NCBI GenBank assembly: GCA_022361115.1
Contig: JAKSBL010000376.1
Location: 1-32,234 of the forward strand
DNA from: Spirochaetota bacterium
GTDB lineage: Bacteria > Spirochaetota > GWE2-31-10
Direction of reading: 5' to 3'
DNA: 32,234 nt
Part shown: piece by piece, positions 1 to 6,986 of the stretch
Layout: the number at the start of each line of letters is the position of its first letter
Numbering within the stretch: position 1 is the first letter of the stretch
Position numbers and translations under genes: made by a program
The notes under the pieces: model-generated
Databases searched by the model: none
What the model was told of the DNA's origin: nothing
What the model saw: only the letters and a program-made list of their open reading frames with translations

Positions 1-43
1 TAAATAAAAAATCCTTTAAAAATAGTTCTTTATTTTAAAGGAT
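1..43 (-). terminator. Intrinsic terminator of rpmH-rnpA-yidD operon
   Basis: An 11-bp perfect inverted repeat (positions 11-21 and 33-43, arm ATCCTTTAAAA) with an 11-nt loop is followed on the minus strand by TTTTTATTTA (positions 10-1). This is the form of a Rho-independent terminator. The yidD stop codon (30-32) lies inside the loop, so the last yidD codons form part of the hairpin. Confidence 0.75.
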
Positions 44-248
44 CATAGCCCCCTTTATTCCAGGGATTACAGCGTAAAATTCGGTAACAAGAGAGTCCCA
101 ATGCTTTAAAAAAAGGATACTTGGTAAAAGCTTCTTCAGCATATTGGGAACAGGAAGGATAAAACCTGCATGAGGGCGGTAATGCGGGTGATATGAATTT
201 ACGATAAAATTGAATTATTAACAAAAAAATTTTATTTAGTACTTTCAT
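30..248 (-). CDS. yidD: Membrane protein insertion efficiency factor YidD
   Basis: 72 aa, the usual size for YidD, a small membrane-associated protein that assists YidC-dependent insertion of inner-membrane proteins. Visible family features are an amphipathic N-terminus, the central [13 protein letters not shown] segment with its conserved cysteine, a second conserved cysteine in [10 protein letters not shown], and GGYDP near the end. The ATG at 248-246 overlaps the 3' end of rnpA by 17 nt, so the two genes are translated from one message. In many bacteria yidC follows, but here a terminator sits on the yidD stop codon, so yidC is either outside the window or separately transcribed. Assignment is secure. 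Confidence 0.93.
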   Translation of the reverse strand: MKVLNKIFLLIIQFYRKFISPALPPSCRFYPSCSQYAEEAFTKYPFFKALGLSCYRILRCNPWNKGGYDPLK

Positions 249-588
249 TTTTTATTTGGTCAAAAATTGCCAGCAGGTGATCCTTTTTTTTTGAGAAAGA
301 GGAAGAGAAGGTTTTTACAATAATTATCATATCGACTTGTGGTAATCGATCAGAATGTGTACGGAATATTTCTTTTACAACACGTTTTTCATAATTACGG
401 GTAACAGCATTACGGATAATGTTTCTATCTTTTTTCTTAACGATAATTCCAATTCGTGAGGTGTTTGAATGATTCTTTGTATAGCAACAATGATATAATT
501 GACTTCTGATAAATTTGCCATTTGCAAATACCTGATCAAATTCCTTTCTCTTCCGCAGTCTCTGCCAGTGACTAAAGGAATGACTCAT
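232..588 (-). CDS. rnpA: Ribonuclease P protein component RnpA
   Basis: 118 aa protein subunit of RNase P, which with the catalytic RNA trims the 5' leader of pre-tRNA. The N-terminal [15 protein letters not shown] segment and the basic RNR-like motif ([11 protein letters not shown], about residues 59-69) are typical; the usual second Arg of RNR is Tyr here. Length matches the family. The ATG at 588-586 shares one base with the rpmH stop codon (TAATG), implying translational coupling. The rpmH-rnpA-yidD order is the classical one near bacterial origins. The RNase P RNA gene itself is not in this window. Confidence 0.92.
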   Translation of the reverse strand: MSHSFSHWQRLRKRKEFDQVFANGKFIRSQLYHCCYTKNHSNTSRIGIIVKKKDRNIIRNAVTRNYEKRVVKEIFRTHSDRLPQVDMIIIVKTFSSSFSKKKDHLLAIFDQIKNESTK

Positions 589-731
589 TAACTATCAGAA
601 ACGGTTAATCTTTTTCTTCCCTGTTGTCTTCTTCTTTTTAAAATTGATCGTCCATTTTTAGTAGACATACGTGTACGGAAACCATGTTTGCGGGCGCGTC
701 GTACCTTAGAAGGCTGATATGTCCTTTTCAT
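588..731 (-). CDS. rpmH: 50S ribosomal protein L34
   Basis: A 47-codon reading frame starting [18 protein letters not shown] and running through [10 protein letters not shown] to a basic tail. This is the highly conserved L34 signature. L34 is a small basic protein of the large ribosomal subunit. The start ATG is at 731-729, preceded on the minus strand by GGAGAAAACG, which provides a Shine-Dalgarno (SD) sequence. The stop overlaps the rnpA start by one base. The C-terminus is slightly longer than the common 44-46 aa because of the LTVSDS tail. Confidence 0.95.
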   Translation of the reverse strand: MKRTYQPSKVRRARKHGFRTRMSTKNGRSILKRRRQQGRKRLTVSDS

Positions 732-903
732 CGTTTTCTCCTAATCAACATCTTATTATATACATGAAAATGTCTATTTATTATAAAGCAGTAAAGAAAT
801 ATGTATCTTCGTTACTGTATGTTTATTTAGACTATTGGATTATTTAAACTCTCTTTATTGCTTTTAATGAATAGACATCTTTAAAAACTTAAAGAATAGG
901 GGG

Positions 904-933
904 ATAATATCATTTTAATCTAATTTATGTCAA
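904..933 (-). promoter_or_regulatory. Predicted sigma70-type promoter for rpmH-rnpA-yidD
   Basis: Read on the minus strand: perfect -35 TTGACA (933-928), 18-bp spacer, -10 TATTAT (909-904). It predicts a start near 897 and a leader of about 165 nt before rpmH. The region 732-974 otherwise holds no gene that I can support. Confidence 0.55.
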
Positions 934-974
934 GCTTATCCTTTCAAATTCTTTTCTCAAAATAATATATTTGT

Positions 975-1409
975 TTATTCATTACCCAAAAATTTTTTTA
1001 GGTTTTTTTCCCAGTTTTCTGGATCTGGACTTTCTTTTTTCGCTTTTTTAACAGTTTTTTTTATTTCAGGTATATCAGGATGTTGAACCTTGCCGAAAAC
1101 AAATCTGATATCCTCAATTTCAATCCCATTCAGAATTTTATTTTTCTCTTTCAGCTCCATAATTCTTTGAAAAAATTGACTTTTATAGCTTTGAAGAGTC
1201 GGGATTAAACCTTGATGAAGGCAATTGACCGACAGAACTTTTTTATAGATCGACCGTGGCATAGTATAAGAAAAAAGTTTTGCACCAACAATATCCTGCC
1301 AGTTTTTTTCAATCAGATATACTTGTGCCGAAAAAGTCATTCGTTCTCTTCTCATGATTCTTTCTAAAATGGAACGAATATTATGCTGATTCATTGATGA
1401 TTTTGCCAT
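975..1409 (-). CDS. DUF721 / DciA-like protein (predicted replicative helicase loader)
   Basis: 144 aa. The core motif NWQDIVGAKLFSYTMPRSIYKKVLSVNC (about residues 37-64, with W, VG, T-P and L-V positions) is that of the DUF721 family, which contains DciA, the ancestral bacterial protein that helps load or activate DnaB. After the core comes a Lys-rich tail without clear fold. The ATG at 1409-1407 has AGGA six bases upstream; a second ATG at 1394 is possible but lacks that spacing. The first 29 nt overlap the 3' end of recF, consistent with co-transcription dnaA-dnaN-recF-DUF721. Function is inferred from family membership and context. Confidence 0.8.
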   Translation of the reverse strand: MAKSSMNQHNIRSILERIMRRERMTFSAQVYLIEKNWQDIVGAKLFSYTMPRSIYKKVLSVNCLHQGLIPTLQSYKSQFFQRIMELKEKNKILNGIEIEDIRFVFGKVQHPDIPEIKKTVKKAKKESPDPENWEKNLKKFLGNE

Positions 1410-2475
1410 CTTTCATCCTGATGATATGGATTTTATTTTTATCCGGAAAAAAGCTCAAATACTTATCGTCAGTTATGGTAAAAAATAATTGATAGCCAGC
1501 AGAAATTTCAGATAAAAAACGCTGCTGTTTTACCGGATCTAACTCTAATATAACATCATCAATCAAAAATATAGGTTTTTTATGAAACTTTTGTTGATAC
1601 ATTTGACTCTGAGCTAATTTTAAAACTAAAGAGGCTAATCGGGTCTGGCCAAAAGAAGCAAATTTATGAAAAACTTTTCCGCTGATTAAAAATAAATATT
1701 GGTCTCGATGACTGCCAACCTGACTATGTCCTGCTTCTATATCTCTTTTTCGACTTTGTTCTAGTTTAATTAAGATATTCTCTTTTGTCAATTCTTTCAT
1801 GTCGCAGGCTGGTTTATAGATAATTTTAACTTTTTCTCCAAATTGACTGATTTTTAAAAAATTCTCCTGGAAGATCAGACTGATCTGCTGGATAAGTAAA
1901 TTTCTTTTTTGCTGAATATAAAAAATGGTTTCTGCCAATTGAATATCATAGGTAAACAGAAGGGAAGGTTGATCGGATTTCAATAAAGTATTTTTTTGCT
2001 TCAGCAGGTTTTGATATTTTTTTAGATAGTATAAGTACTCCTGATCCAGTACTGAAAAAAAAATATCAAAATAATGCCGTCTCACAGCCGGGCTTCCGGA
2101 AACAATAAACAAGTCATCATTAGAAAATAAAACCGTTAAAAGTTTGCCCAATATCTCAGAATGTTTGATCACTTTTTTGAGATTATATTCCAGCTCTTTT
2201 TTTTTCTGGTATTTTATTTTTAAAACATCCGGATGCCCTGCTTCACTAAACTCTGCCTGTAAAAAAAAATGATTACTCCCTTTGCGAATGATATCCTGGT
2301 CTTTGGCCTGCCGAAAGGGACGTGCATGAGCTAAATAATAAACAGCTTCCAGCAAATTGGATTTTCCCATACCATTTGGTGCCAGAATAATGTTATGATT
2401 TTTGTCTGGATGGAAAGAAAGGTCAAGATCATCAAAATTTCTAAAATTTAAGGCTCTGAGGGTGCGTAGATACAA
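1381..2475 (-). CDS. recF: DNA replication and repair protein RecF
   Basis: 364 aa ABC/SMC-like ATPase of recombinational gap repair; it helps RecO/RecR load RecA on gapped DNA. The Walker A motif APNGMGKSN is at residues 32-40, the ABC-signature-like segment is GHSQVGSHRDQ near residue 250, and the Walker B/D-loop is FLIDDVILELD near 305. Length is standard. The start is a TTG (2475-2473) giving the family-typical opening YLRTLRALNFRNF; AAGAG lies about 8 nt upstream, and no in-frame ATG fits better. It lies 40 nt after dnaN and its last 29 nt overlap the DUF721 gene. Confidence 0.93.
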   Translation of the reverse strand: MYLRTLRALNFRNFDDLDLSFHPDKNHNIILAPNGMGKSNLLEAVYYLAHARPFRQAKDQDIIRKGSNHFFLQAEFSEAGHPDVLKIKYQKKKELEYNLKKVIKHSEILGKLLTVLFSNDDLFIVSGSPAVRRHYFDIFFSVLDQEYLYYLKKYQNLLKQKNTLLKSDQPSLLFTYDIQLAETIFYIQQKRNLLIQQISLIFQENFLKISQFGEKVKIIYKPACDMKELTKENILIKLEQSRKRDIEAGHSQVGSHRDQYLFLISGKVFHKFASFGQTRLASLVLKLAQSQMYQQKFHKKPIFLIDDVILELDPVKQQRFLSEISAGYQLFFTITDDKYLSFFPDKNKIHIIRMKDGKIINESA

Positions 2476-2515
2476 TTTTTATGCTCTTTGGTGAAGTATA
2501 ATTTTTAAGCCATGC

Positions 2516-3622
2516 TTAAACAGTCATCGGCATCATTATACAGAGATAGTCATCATCTTTCTCTTCTTTGACAGTAATGGTTGCTTTGGAATTGGTGTAC
2601 TCAATTTTTACCCGGCTATCTTTAAAGACAGAAAGCACTTCTAATAAATAAATATAATTAAAAGCAATTTTTATAGGTTCAAAAGAAAACTCCACAGGAA
2701 TGATTTCTTCACCAGATCCTAAGGTGATGTTTTCAGTATAAATTTTCAACTGATTTTCTTCTAAAGAGAAAATAATTTTATGCGTCTCCTTATCTCCTAA
2801 CAAAGAGATCCGGTCAATGGCCTGGTAAAAGGTTTGCCGATCAACGACAAAGTGTTTATCCTGTTTTTCTGGAATAACTTTTTCATAGGGAGGAAAATTT
2901 CCCTCTAACAGGTTAGAGACAAAGTAATGACCATCAATATTGATATAAATGCTTTGGGAGGTTAAAGCCAACTGGATATCGCCATTACCACTGGTTAGTT
3001 TATTGGCTTCCATCAGGACTTTGACTGGAACAATAATACTGATGTTTTCGATATTGGGCAGGTTGATTTGCTTATTGATAAAAGCCATTCTTTTCCCATC
3101 AGTAGAAACCATTCTAATGGTGTCTTCATATTTTTCTAATAAGATACCGCTAACAAATTTACGGCTATCTGTATTACTAACAGCAAATTTAGTCTTCTCA
3201 ACCATCTCAGAGTACATTTCCTGCTTGAGAGAAAAAAACTCAACATTATCAACTGGTTTAATAGGAGGATATTTATCGGCTTCTACCCCTTTCAGATGAT
3301 AAACAATATTATCATTATCCTGAGGTTTGATGGTTACTAAATTATTTTCATCTGTGGTGACTTCGATTTCATCTGCAGGCATCTTTTTTACGATTGAGTA
3401 AAAACGGTTACAGTAAACAGATACAGAGCCTGTTGATTGAACATCAGCTGGGATTTCACTGTTGTAACCTAAAGCTGTATCACTGGCTGAAATTTTTACT
3501 CCATTTTCACCTGCTTCAATTAAAACATTGGAGAGAATAGAAATACTATTTTTGGTGGATATAACATTTTCTGCAATGGTTAAAACTTTGCTTAAATTTT
3601 CTTTACTGGTGACAAATTTCAT
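2516..3622 (-). CDS. dnaN: DNA polymerase III beta subunit (sliding clamp)
   Basis: 368 aa, matching the three-domain beta clamp that tethers DNA polymerase III to DNA. Family segments include MKFVTSKENLSKVLTIAENVIS at the start, LSNVLIEAGENGVKISASDT, VSTDGKRMAFIN in domain 2 and the C-terminal end YLCIMMPMTV, which corresponds to the conserved hydrophobic cleft and PMR/PMT terminus. The ATG (3622-3620) has GGAG six nt upstream. It lies downstream of dnaA on the same strand across an unusually long 548-nt gap that I interpret as the origin. Confidence 0.96.
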   Translation of the reverse strand: MKFVTSKENLSKVLTIAENVISTKNSISILSNVLIEAGENGVKISASDTALGYNSEIPADVQSTGSVSVYCNRFYSIVKKMPADEIEVTTDENNLVTIKPQDNDNIVYHLKGVEADKYPPIKPVDNVEFFSLKQEMYSEMVEKTKFAVSNTDSRKFVSGILLEKYEDTIRMVSTDGKRMAFINKQINLPNIENISIIVPVKVLMEANKLTSGNGDIQLALTSQSIYINIDGHYFVSNLLEGNFPPYEKVIPEKQDKHFVVDRQTFYQAIDRISLLGDKETHKIIFSLEENQLKIYTENITLGSGEEIIPVEFSFEPIKIAFNYIYLLEVLSVFKDSRVKIEYTNSKATITVKEEKDDDYLCIMMPMTV

Positions 3623-3666
3623 TCTTTACTCCAATATAATGAAATTATTTTGCTAATTGTTAACAG

Positions 3667-3688
3667 TACTATATTAATACTATATTAA
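3667..3688. repeat. Tandem 11-mer TACTATATTAA x2
   Basis: Two identical, directly adjacent 11-bp copies at 3667-3677 and 3678-3688, all A/T except one C each. They lie next to the trio-like tract and could be part of the duplex unwinding element. Confidence 0.6.
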
Positions 3689-3696
3689 ATTTAAAA

Positions 3697-3736
3697 TAGT
3701 ATTAGTATTTAGTAGGCATTGATAATATGTGAATAA
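3697..3736 (-). promoter_or_regulatory. Putative basal unwinding element: DnaA box plus DnaA-trio-like tract
   Basis: On the minus strand the box TTATTCACA (3736-3728) is followed after 12 nt by a tract containing CTA at 3715-3713, 3712-3710, 3705-3703 and 3699-3697 (TAG on the plus strand). Spacing is 3, 7 and 6 nt, so the 3-nt periodicity is imperfect. Family knowledge: DnaA-trios guide single-strand DnaA filament formation. The match is by eye. Confidence 0.45.
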
Positions 3737-4170
3737 TCCATTTATCTTCTTGTTATACTGTAAGTTAGCAATCAGAATAGTATGTTAATACTTATGTTAA
3801 CAATGCAATAATATTAACAGATCAATAAGTTATTGACAAGTTATTTTGACCTTTTTCATAATTTATTTTCAATGAGAATTAGAATTTTATATGAATTGAT
3901 GGAGGGGAGTAGGACTTTGAGGGATCATTCAGACACTAAAGCTACTGATAATAAAATACTGAGTAACTTGTGAATAACTGAATCGTTTATTGGAGGTTAG
4001 AGAGGAGAGTCATGTAAATGCAAAAAAACTGGTTAGGAAGGTAAGATTGATAAATATAATTTATTTCATTTTTATCATTCTGCCTGAGATATTTATTTTG
4101 TTGATGAGAAAGCTTTTCATTGATCATTAGTTTTATTGGAGAAAAATAACAATATTAAGGAAGAGATTTG

Positions 4171-5610
4171 TTATTCTGATTTGATTTTATTGATCAGATG
4201 TTCAATATCACCTTTAATTTTTGAGTCTGTATTGGTGAGGTCTTCGATTTTTTTAGTAGCATGCATAACCGTTCCATGTTCTTTATTGCCAAAGTATGTT
4301 CCAATTTGAGTAGTGGAAAGACGGGTTAGTTTTCGCGAAAGGTACATGGCAATTTGACGGGCCAGGGCAATGGATTTTGTCCTTTTATTACCGATAATTT
4401 CCTGGGTTTTCACATCATAGTATTCCCCAACCATATGGATAATTTTATCTACAGATACCGAAGAAGTGTAAATATTTACAGTTATTTTTTCTTTTAAACG
4501 GTACATAACAATATCCAAGGTAATGGTTTCGATATTCATAATACTGGAATAAGCTAGTAGATCTTTAAAAGCCCCTTTTAAATCTCGGATATTCCCTTCA
4601 ATGTTGGTACAAATGTATTCCATGGCATCATTTTTAATGGTGAGACCGTAAGTATCAGAGAGAGTCTCTAAAATAGCCATTCTCAGCTCAAAATCCGGCG
4701 GACGGAGATCTACGGTTAAACCCATACTAAAACGGCCTTTTAGCCGGGCTTCCATTTTTTTTACCTTGTAAATCGGTTGATCACAGGAAAAGATCATTTG
4801 TTTATGGTTATCATAGAGTTTATTAAAGGTATGAAAAAATTCTCCCTGTATTCCCTCTTTATTTGCAAAAAACTGAACATCATCGATGAGTAAAACATCC
4901 AGTTGGCGATATTTAATACGAAACTTTTCCTGGGCACTTGACTTTAATGAATTAACAAAATCATTGGTAAATTCTTCAGATGAAACATATTTTGCCTTTT
5001 TGGTCGGAAAATATTCTCTTATGTGTTTTGCAATGGCTTTTAATAAGTGTGTCTTGCCCAATCCACTTTCGCCCCAGATAAAATAGGGATTGTATTTTGT
5101 TCCTGGATTTTCAGCTACAGCCTTTGCTGCATGTGCTGCAAATTCATTCGAGCTTCCAATAATAAAGGATTCAAAAGTATAGTTTTCATCTTCTGACTGG
5201 GGGTTCATGATTCCGGGCTGGTTGGTAGAAAGTGGAGGAAAAGGAATATTCTTAACTTCGTTTGCCGGAGAGGTAATGATCTGGGGATGGGGAGTACTGG
5301 TCTTGCTTTCAGGCGTTTCAACAGCAGATTTTTCTACTTTTGCCATCTCTGGTTTTGCTTTATCAATTTTAAATTCTACTGAACATTGATAACCTGAAAT
5401 ATGATTTAAGGTATCAGTAATGAGTTCTTGATATTTTAAAATGTTATCTTTAATAAAATTTGAGGGTACTGCTAAGGTCATTTTTTTTTCGTTTATGTTA
5501 AACTGATCATAATCAATACGATTGATCCACATAAACATTTCATTTTGAGACAGGACACTTTCTAATTCTTTTTTAACACCATCCCAATACATGGAATACA
5601 TGTCTGACAT
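4171..5610 (-). CDS. dnaA: Chromosomal replication initiator protein DnaA
   Basis: 479 aa. Domain I covers about residues 1-80; a long low-complexity linker follows (85-140). The AAA+ domain has Walker A GESGLGKT (180-187) and Walker B DVLLIDDVQF (238-247). The C-terminal helix-turn-helix domain (about 385-479) contains ARQIAMYLSRKLT. The box-recognition signature is unusual: where E. coli has SLPEIG and GRDHTT, this protein has STTQIG (432-437) and NKEHGT (442-447). Thus residues equivalent to L422, P423, D433 and T435 are changed, while R399 (here R410) and H434 (H445) are kept. The ATG (5610-5608) has AAGAGG about 9 nt upstream. It binds boxes at the origin and opens it. Confidence 0.97.
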   Translation of the reverse strand: MSDMYSMYWDGVKKELESVLSQNEMFMWINRIDYDQFNINEKKMTLAVPSNFIKDNILKYQELITDTLNHISGYQCSVEFKIDKAKPEMAKVEKSAVETPESKTSTPHPQIITSPANEVKNIPFPPLSTNQPGIMNPQSEDENYTFESFIIGSSNEFAAHAAKAVAENPGTKYNPYFIWGESGLGKTHLLKAIAKHIREYFPTKKAKYVSSEEFTNDFVNSLKSSAQEKFRIKYRQLDVLLIDDVQFFANKEGIQGEFFHTFNKLYDNHKQMIFSCDQPIYKVKKMEARLKGRFSMGLTVDLRPPDFELRMAILETLSDTYGLTIKNDAMEYICTNIEGNIRDLKGAFKDLLAYSSIMNIETITLDIVMYRLKEKITVNIYTSSVSVDKIIHMVGEYYDVKTQEIIGNKRTKSIALARQIAMYLSRKLTRLSTTQIGTYFGNKEHGTVMHATKKIEDLTNTDSKIKGDIEHLINKIKSE

Positions 5611-5727
5611 ACAACAGAACCTCTTATAGTTATTAACAATTTATTGACAACGTATACAAAAATAGGTTAAATTTTGTAAATTTAAATAAATTTAGCAAAA
5701 TTTAATAAATATCTATAACTTCTCTTT

Positions 5728-5760
5728 ATTTAGGCAAATAGAGAAATTTAGGCAAACAGA
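5728..5760 (+). repeat. Iteron-like direct repeat in dnaA leader
   Basis: ATTTAGGCAAATAGA (5728-5742) and ATTTAGGCAAACAGA (5746-5760): 14 of 15 bases match with an 18-bp period. They lie between the dnaA promoter and start codon. Role unknown; a protein-binding site is possible. Confidence 0.6.
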
Positions 5761-5799
5761 AAATAAAGGGTAAATTCTCATTAACAGTTCATTATTAAG

Positions 5800-5819
5800 T
5801 TATTGACAACTTATTGACA
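5800..5819 (+). repeat. Tandem TTATTGACA motifs (putative variant DnaA boxes)
   Basis: TTATTGACA at 5800-5808 and 5811-5819, with further copies at 5641-5649 and 3830-3838, all on the plus strand. The motif differs from the canonical box TTATNCACA only at position 6. The one other exact copy I noticed in the window lies inside cbiF (23499-23507). Confidence 0.5.
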
Positions 5820-5848
5820 GTTTGTTTCAGTTACTTTTCGCATCCTCT

Positions 5849-5877
5849 ATTATAGAATAAACCTATCAGTAATGCAA
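5849..5877 (-). promoter_or_regulatory. Predicted dnaA promoter
   Basis: Read on the minus strand: -35 TTGCAT (5877-5872), 17-bp spacer, -10 TATAAT (5854-5849). The predicted start near 5842 leaves a leader of about 230 nt that contains all three upstream TTATTGACA motifs and the iteron-like repeat, a layout that would suit autoregulation by DnaA. Confidence 0.55.
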
Positions 5878-6084
5878 AGGGAATTTATGTTTTTTTTATA
5901 TCCCTGATAAGTTTTTTTATTTCTCTATAAAAACTTATTTTTTGATGATATTAAACTGAATTATATCCCTTTTCTGGAAATGAAAAAAAGTAAAGTATCC
6001 TTTTTTATACAGTTCAAAAAAGTAAATTCCTGGATTTGGAATTTTTTTGAATTTAAAATTCAGGAATAAAAATTTGTTTTTTTC

Positions 6085-6113
6085 TTGTCATCCCAATTGA
6101 ACTTCAGTATAAT
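6085..6113 (+). promoter_or_regulatory. Predicted pgeF promoter
   Basis: -35 TTGTCA (6085-6090), 17-bp spacer, consensus -10 TATAAT (6108-6113). The predicted start near 6120 gives a leader of only about 16-25 nt. Confidence 0.6.
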
Positions 6114-6135
6114 GGCAAAAACCTGTTTATGACTT

Positions 6136-6909
6136 GTGAATAAGATGACAATAAATGAATTCTCACTAACTCCGAAATTCACTCAATTTAACAAGCAGCT
6201 AAAGTGGGGTTTTACCCTTCCGGTTTTAGGAAACCAGGCTTTAACCCGTCCAAGTGTTTCTTCGGGCCTGTCCAATCAGGTAAATCGGAAAAATTTAGCA
6301 GAAATACTAGGGTTAGATATTCAGTCAATTTTCGCACCCCGTCAAATACATTCCGATGTCATCTTTGAGGTGACTCCAGCTTTAGCTGGAAAAGGAGCGG
6401 CTGAGCTGGATACTGCTTTGGAAGGCGATGCTTGTATTACTCAAAATAAACAAATTTTATTATTGACGACTTTTGCAGATTGTATACCTGTGCTTTTATA
6501 TGATCCTCAAACAAACTGGGCAGCAACGATTCATTCCGGATGGAAAGGAACTTTTTTAGAAATCGTTCCTAAAACCATCGCTCTGCTCGAAAGTAAAGGG
6601 ATGAATGTTGAAAACCTGTATGCTGCTATTGGCCCGGGTATACGGGACTGTTGTTACCAAATCGGGGAAGATTTTTTTCAGTACTTTACCCAAACCAGAT
6701 ATGCTCCCTATTACACAAAAAAGGGCTCTCAGTGGTTTTTTAACCTCTCTGAGGTAGTTTACCACCAAATACTCAAAAATGGTTTAAAACAGGAGCATAT
6801 TGATTATCCCAGGATGTGTACGTTCTGTCACACTCAACCTGATTTTTTTTCCTATCGCAGAGATCATGACCATTATGAAGCACAAGCTGCTTTTATCACC
6901 CTGGTTTAG
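6136..6909 (+). CDS. pgeF: Laccase-domain (PgeF/YfiH family) protein
   Basis: 257 aa from GTG 6136, or 254 aa from ATG 6145; neither start has a clear SD and both lie close to the predicted transcription start. Family motifs are all present: QIHSD with His72, FADCIPVLLYDP with Cys116, IHSGWKGT with His133 (the H-C-H metal site), then AIGPGIRDCCYQIG and the C-terminal TFCHTQPDFFSYRRDH. Characterised members act as purine nucleoside phosphorylases/adenosine deaminases, and E. coli YfiH (PgeF) corrects misincorporated amino acids in peptidoglycan precursors. Which activity dominates here cannot be told. An exact DnaA box (minus strand, 6135-6143) overlaps the GTG. Confidence 0.88.
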   Translation: MNKMTINEFSLTPKFTQFNKQLKWGFTLPVLGNQALTRPSVSSGLSNQVNRKNLAEILGLDIQSIFAPRQIHSDVIFEVTPALAGKGAAELDTALEGDACITQNKQILLLTTFADCIPVLLYDPQTNWAATIHSGWKGTFLEIVPKTIALLESKGMNVENLYAAIGPGIRDCCYQIGEDFFQYFTQTRYAPYYTKKGSQWFFNLSEVVYHQILKNGLKQEHIDYPRMCTFCHTQPDFFSYRRDHDHYEAQAAFITLV

Positions 6910-6986
6910 CAATACTCTTTTATTTAAACTTTTCTATTGCCTTATTCCTGTTGAAAACTTAACTTATTTATTATAAGGAGTTGATC

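Larger units (their letters stand above)
3623..4170. other. Candidate oriC in the dnaA-dnaN intergenic region
   Basis: No gene is supported in this 548-nt AT-rich gap. It holds two exact DnaA boxes on the minus strand, TTATTCACA at 3728-3736 and 3969-3977, and the variant TTATTGACA on the plus strand at 3830-3838. Downstream of the first box toward dnaN lies a GCC triplet and then a tract read on the minus strand as CTACTAAATACTAATACTA (3715-3697), resembling the DnaA-trio element of the Bacillus unwinding region. Next come two tandem 11-mers TACTATATTAA (3667-3688). The order dnaA, boxes, trio, AT-rich, dnaN mirrors that of B. subtilis incC. A purine-rich stretch occupies about 3899-4015, of unknown role. 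Confidence 0.65.
5611..6135. promoter_or_regulatory. dnaA upstream regulatory / possible origin region
   Basis: 525-nt gene-free, AT-rich divergent region. It contains TTATTGACA on the plus strand at 5641-5649, 5800-5808 and 5811-5819 (the last two 11 nt apart), a direct repeat at 5728-5760, the dnaA promoter (5849-5877) and the pgeF promoter (6085-6113). From 5881 to 6084 I see only poly-A/T-rich sequence without clear signals. Confidence 0.55.

Noticed and set aside
2949-3299. Open frame of 116 codons on the plus strand inside dnaN
   Set aside because: It lies antisense to a clearly conserved dnaN frame, has no SD or recognisable domain, and its composition follows from the dnaN codons.
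3667-3688. Tandem repeats as a CRISPR fragment
   Set aside because: Only two directly adjacent 11-mers with no spacers; no cas genes in the window.
4004-4017. SD-like GAGGAGAG followed by ATG in the dnaA-dnaN gap
   Set aside because: The ATG is followed at once by TAA, so no peptide is encoded.
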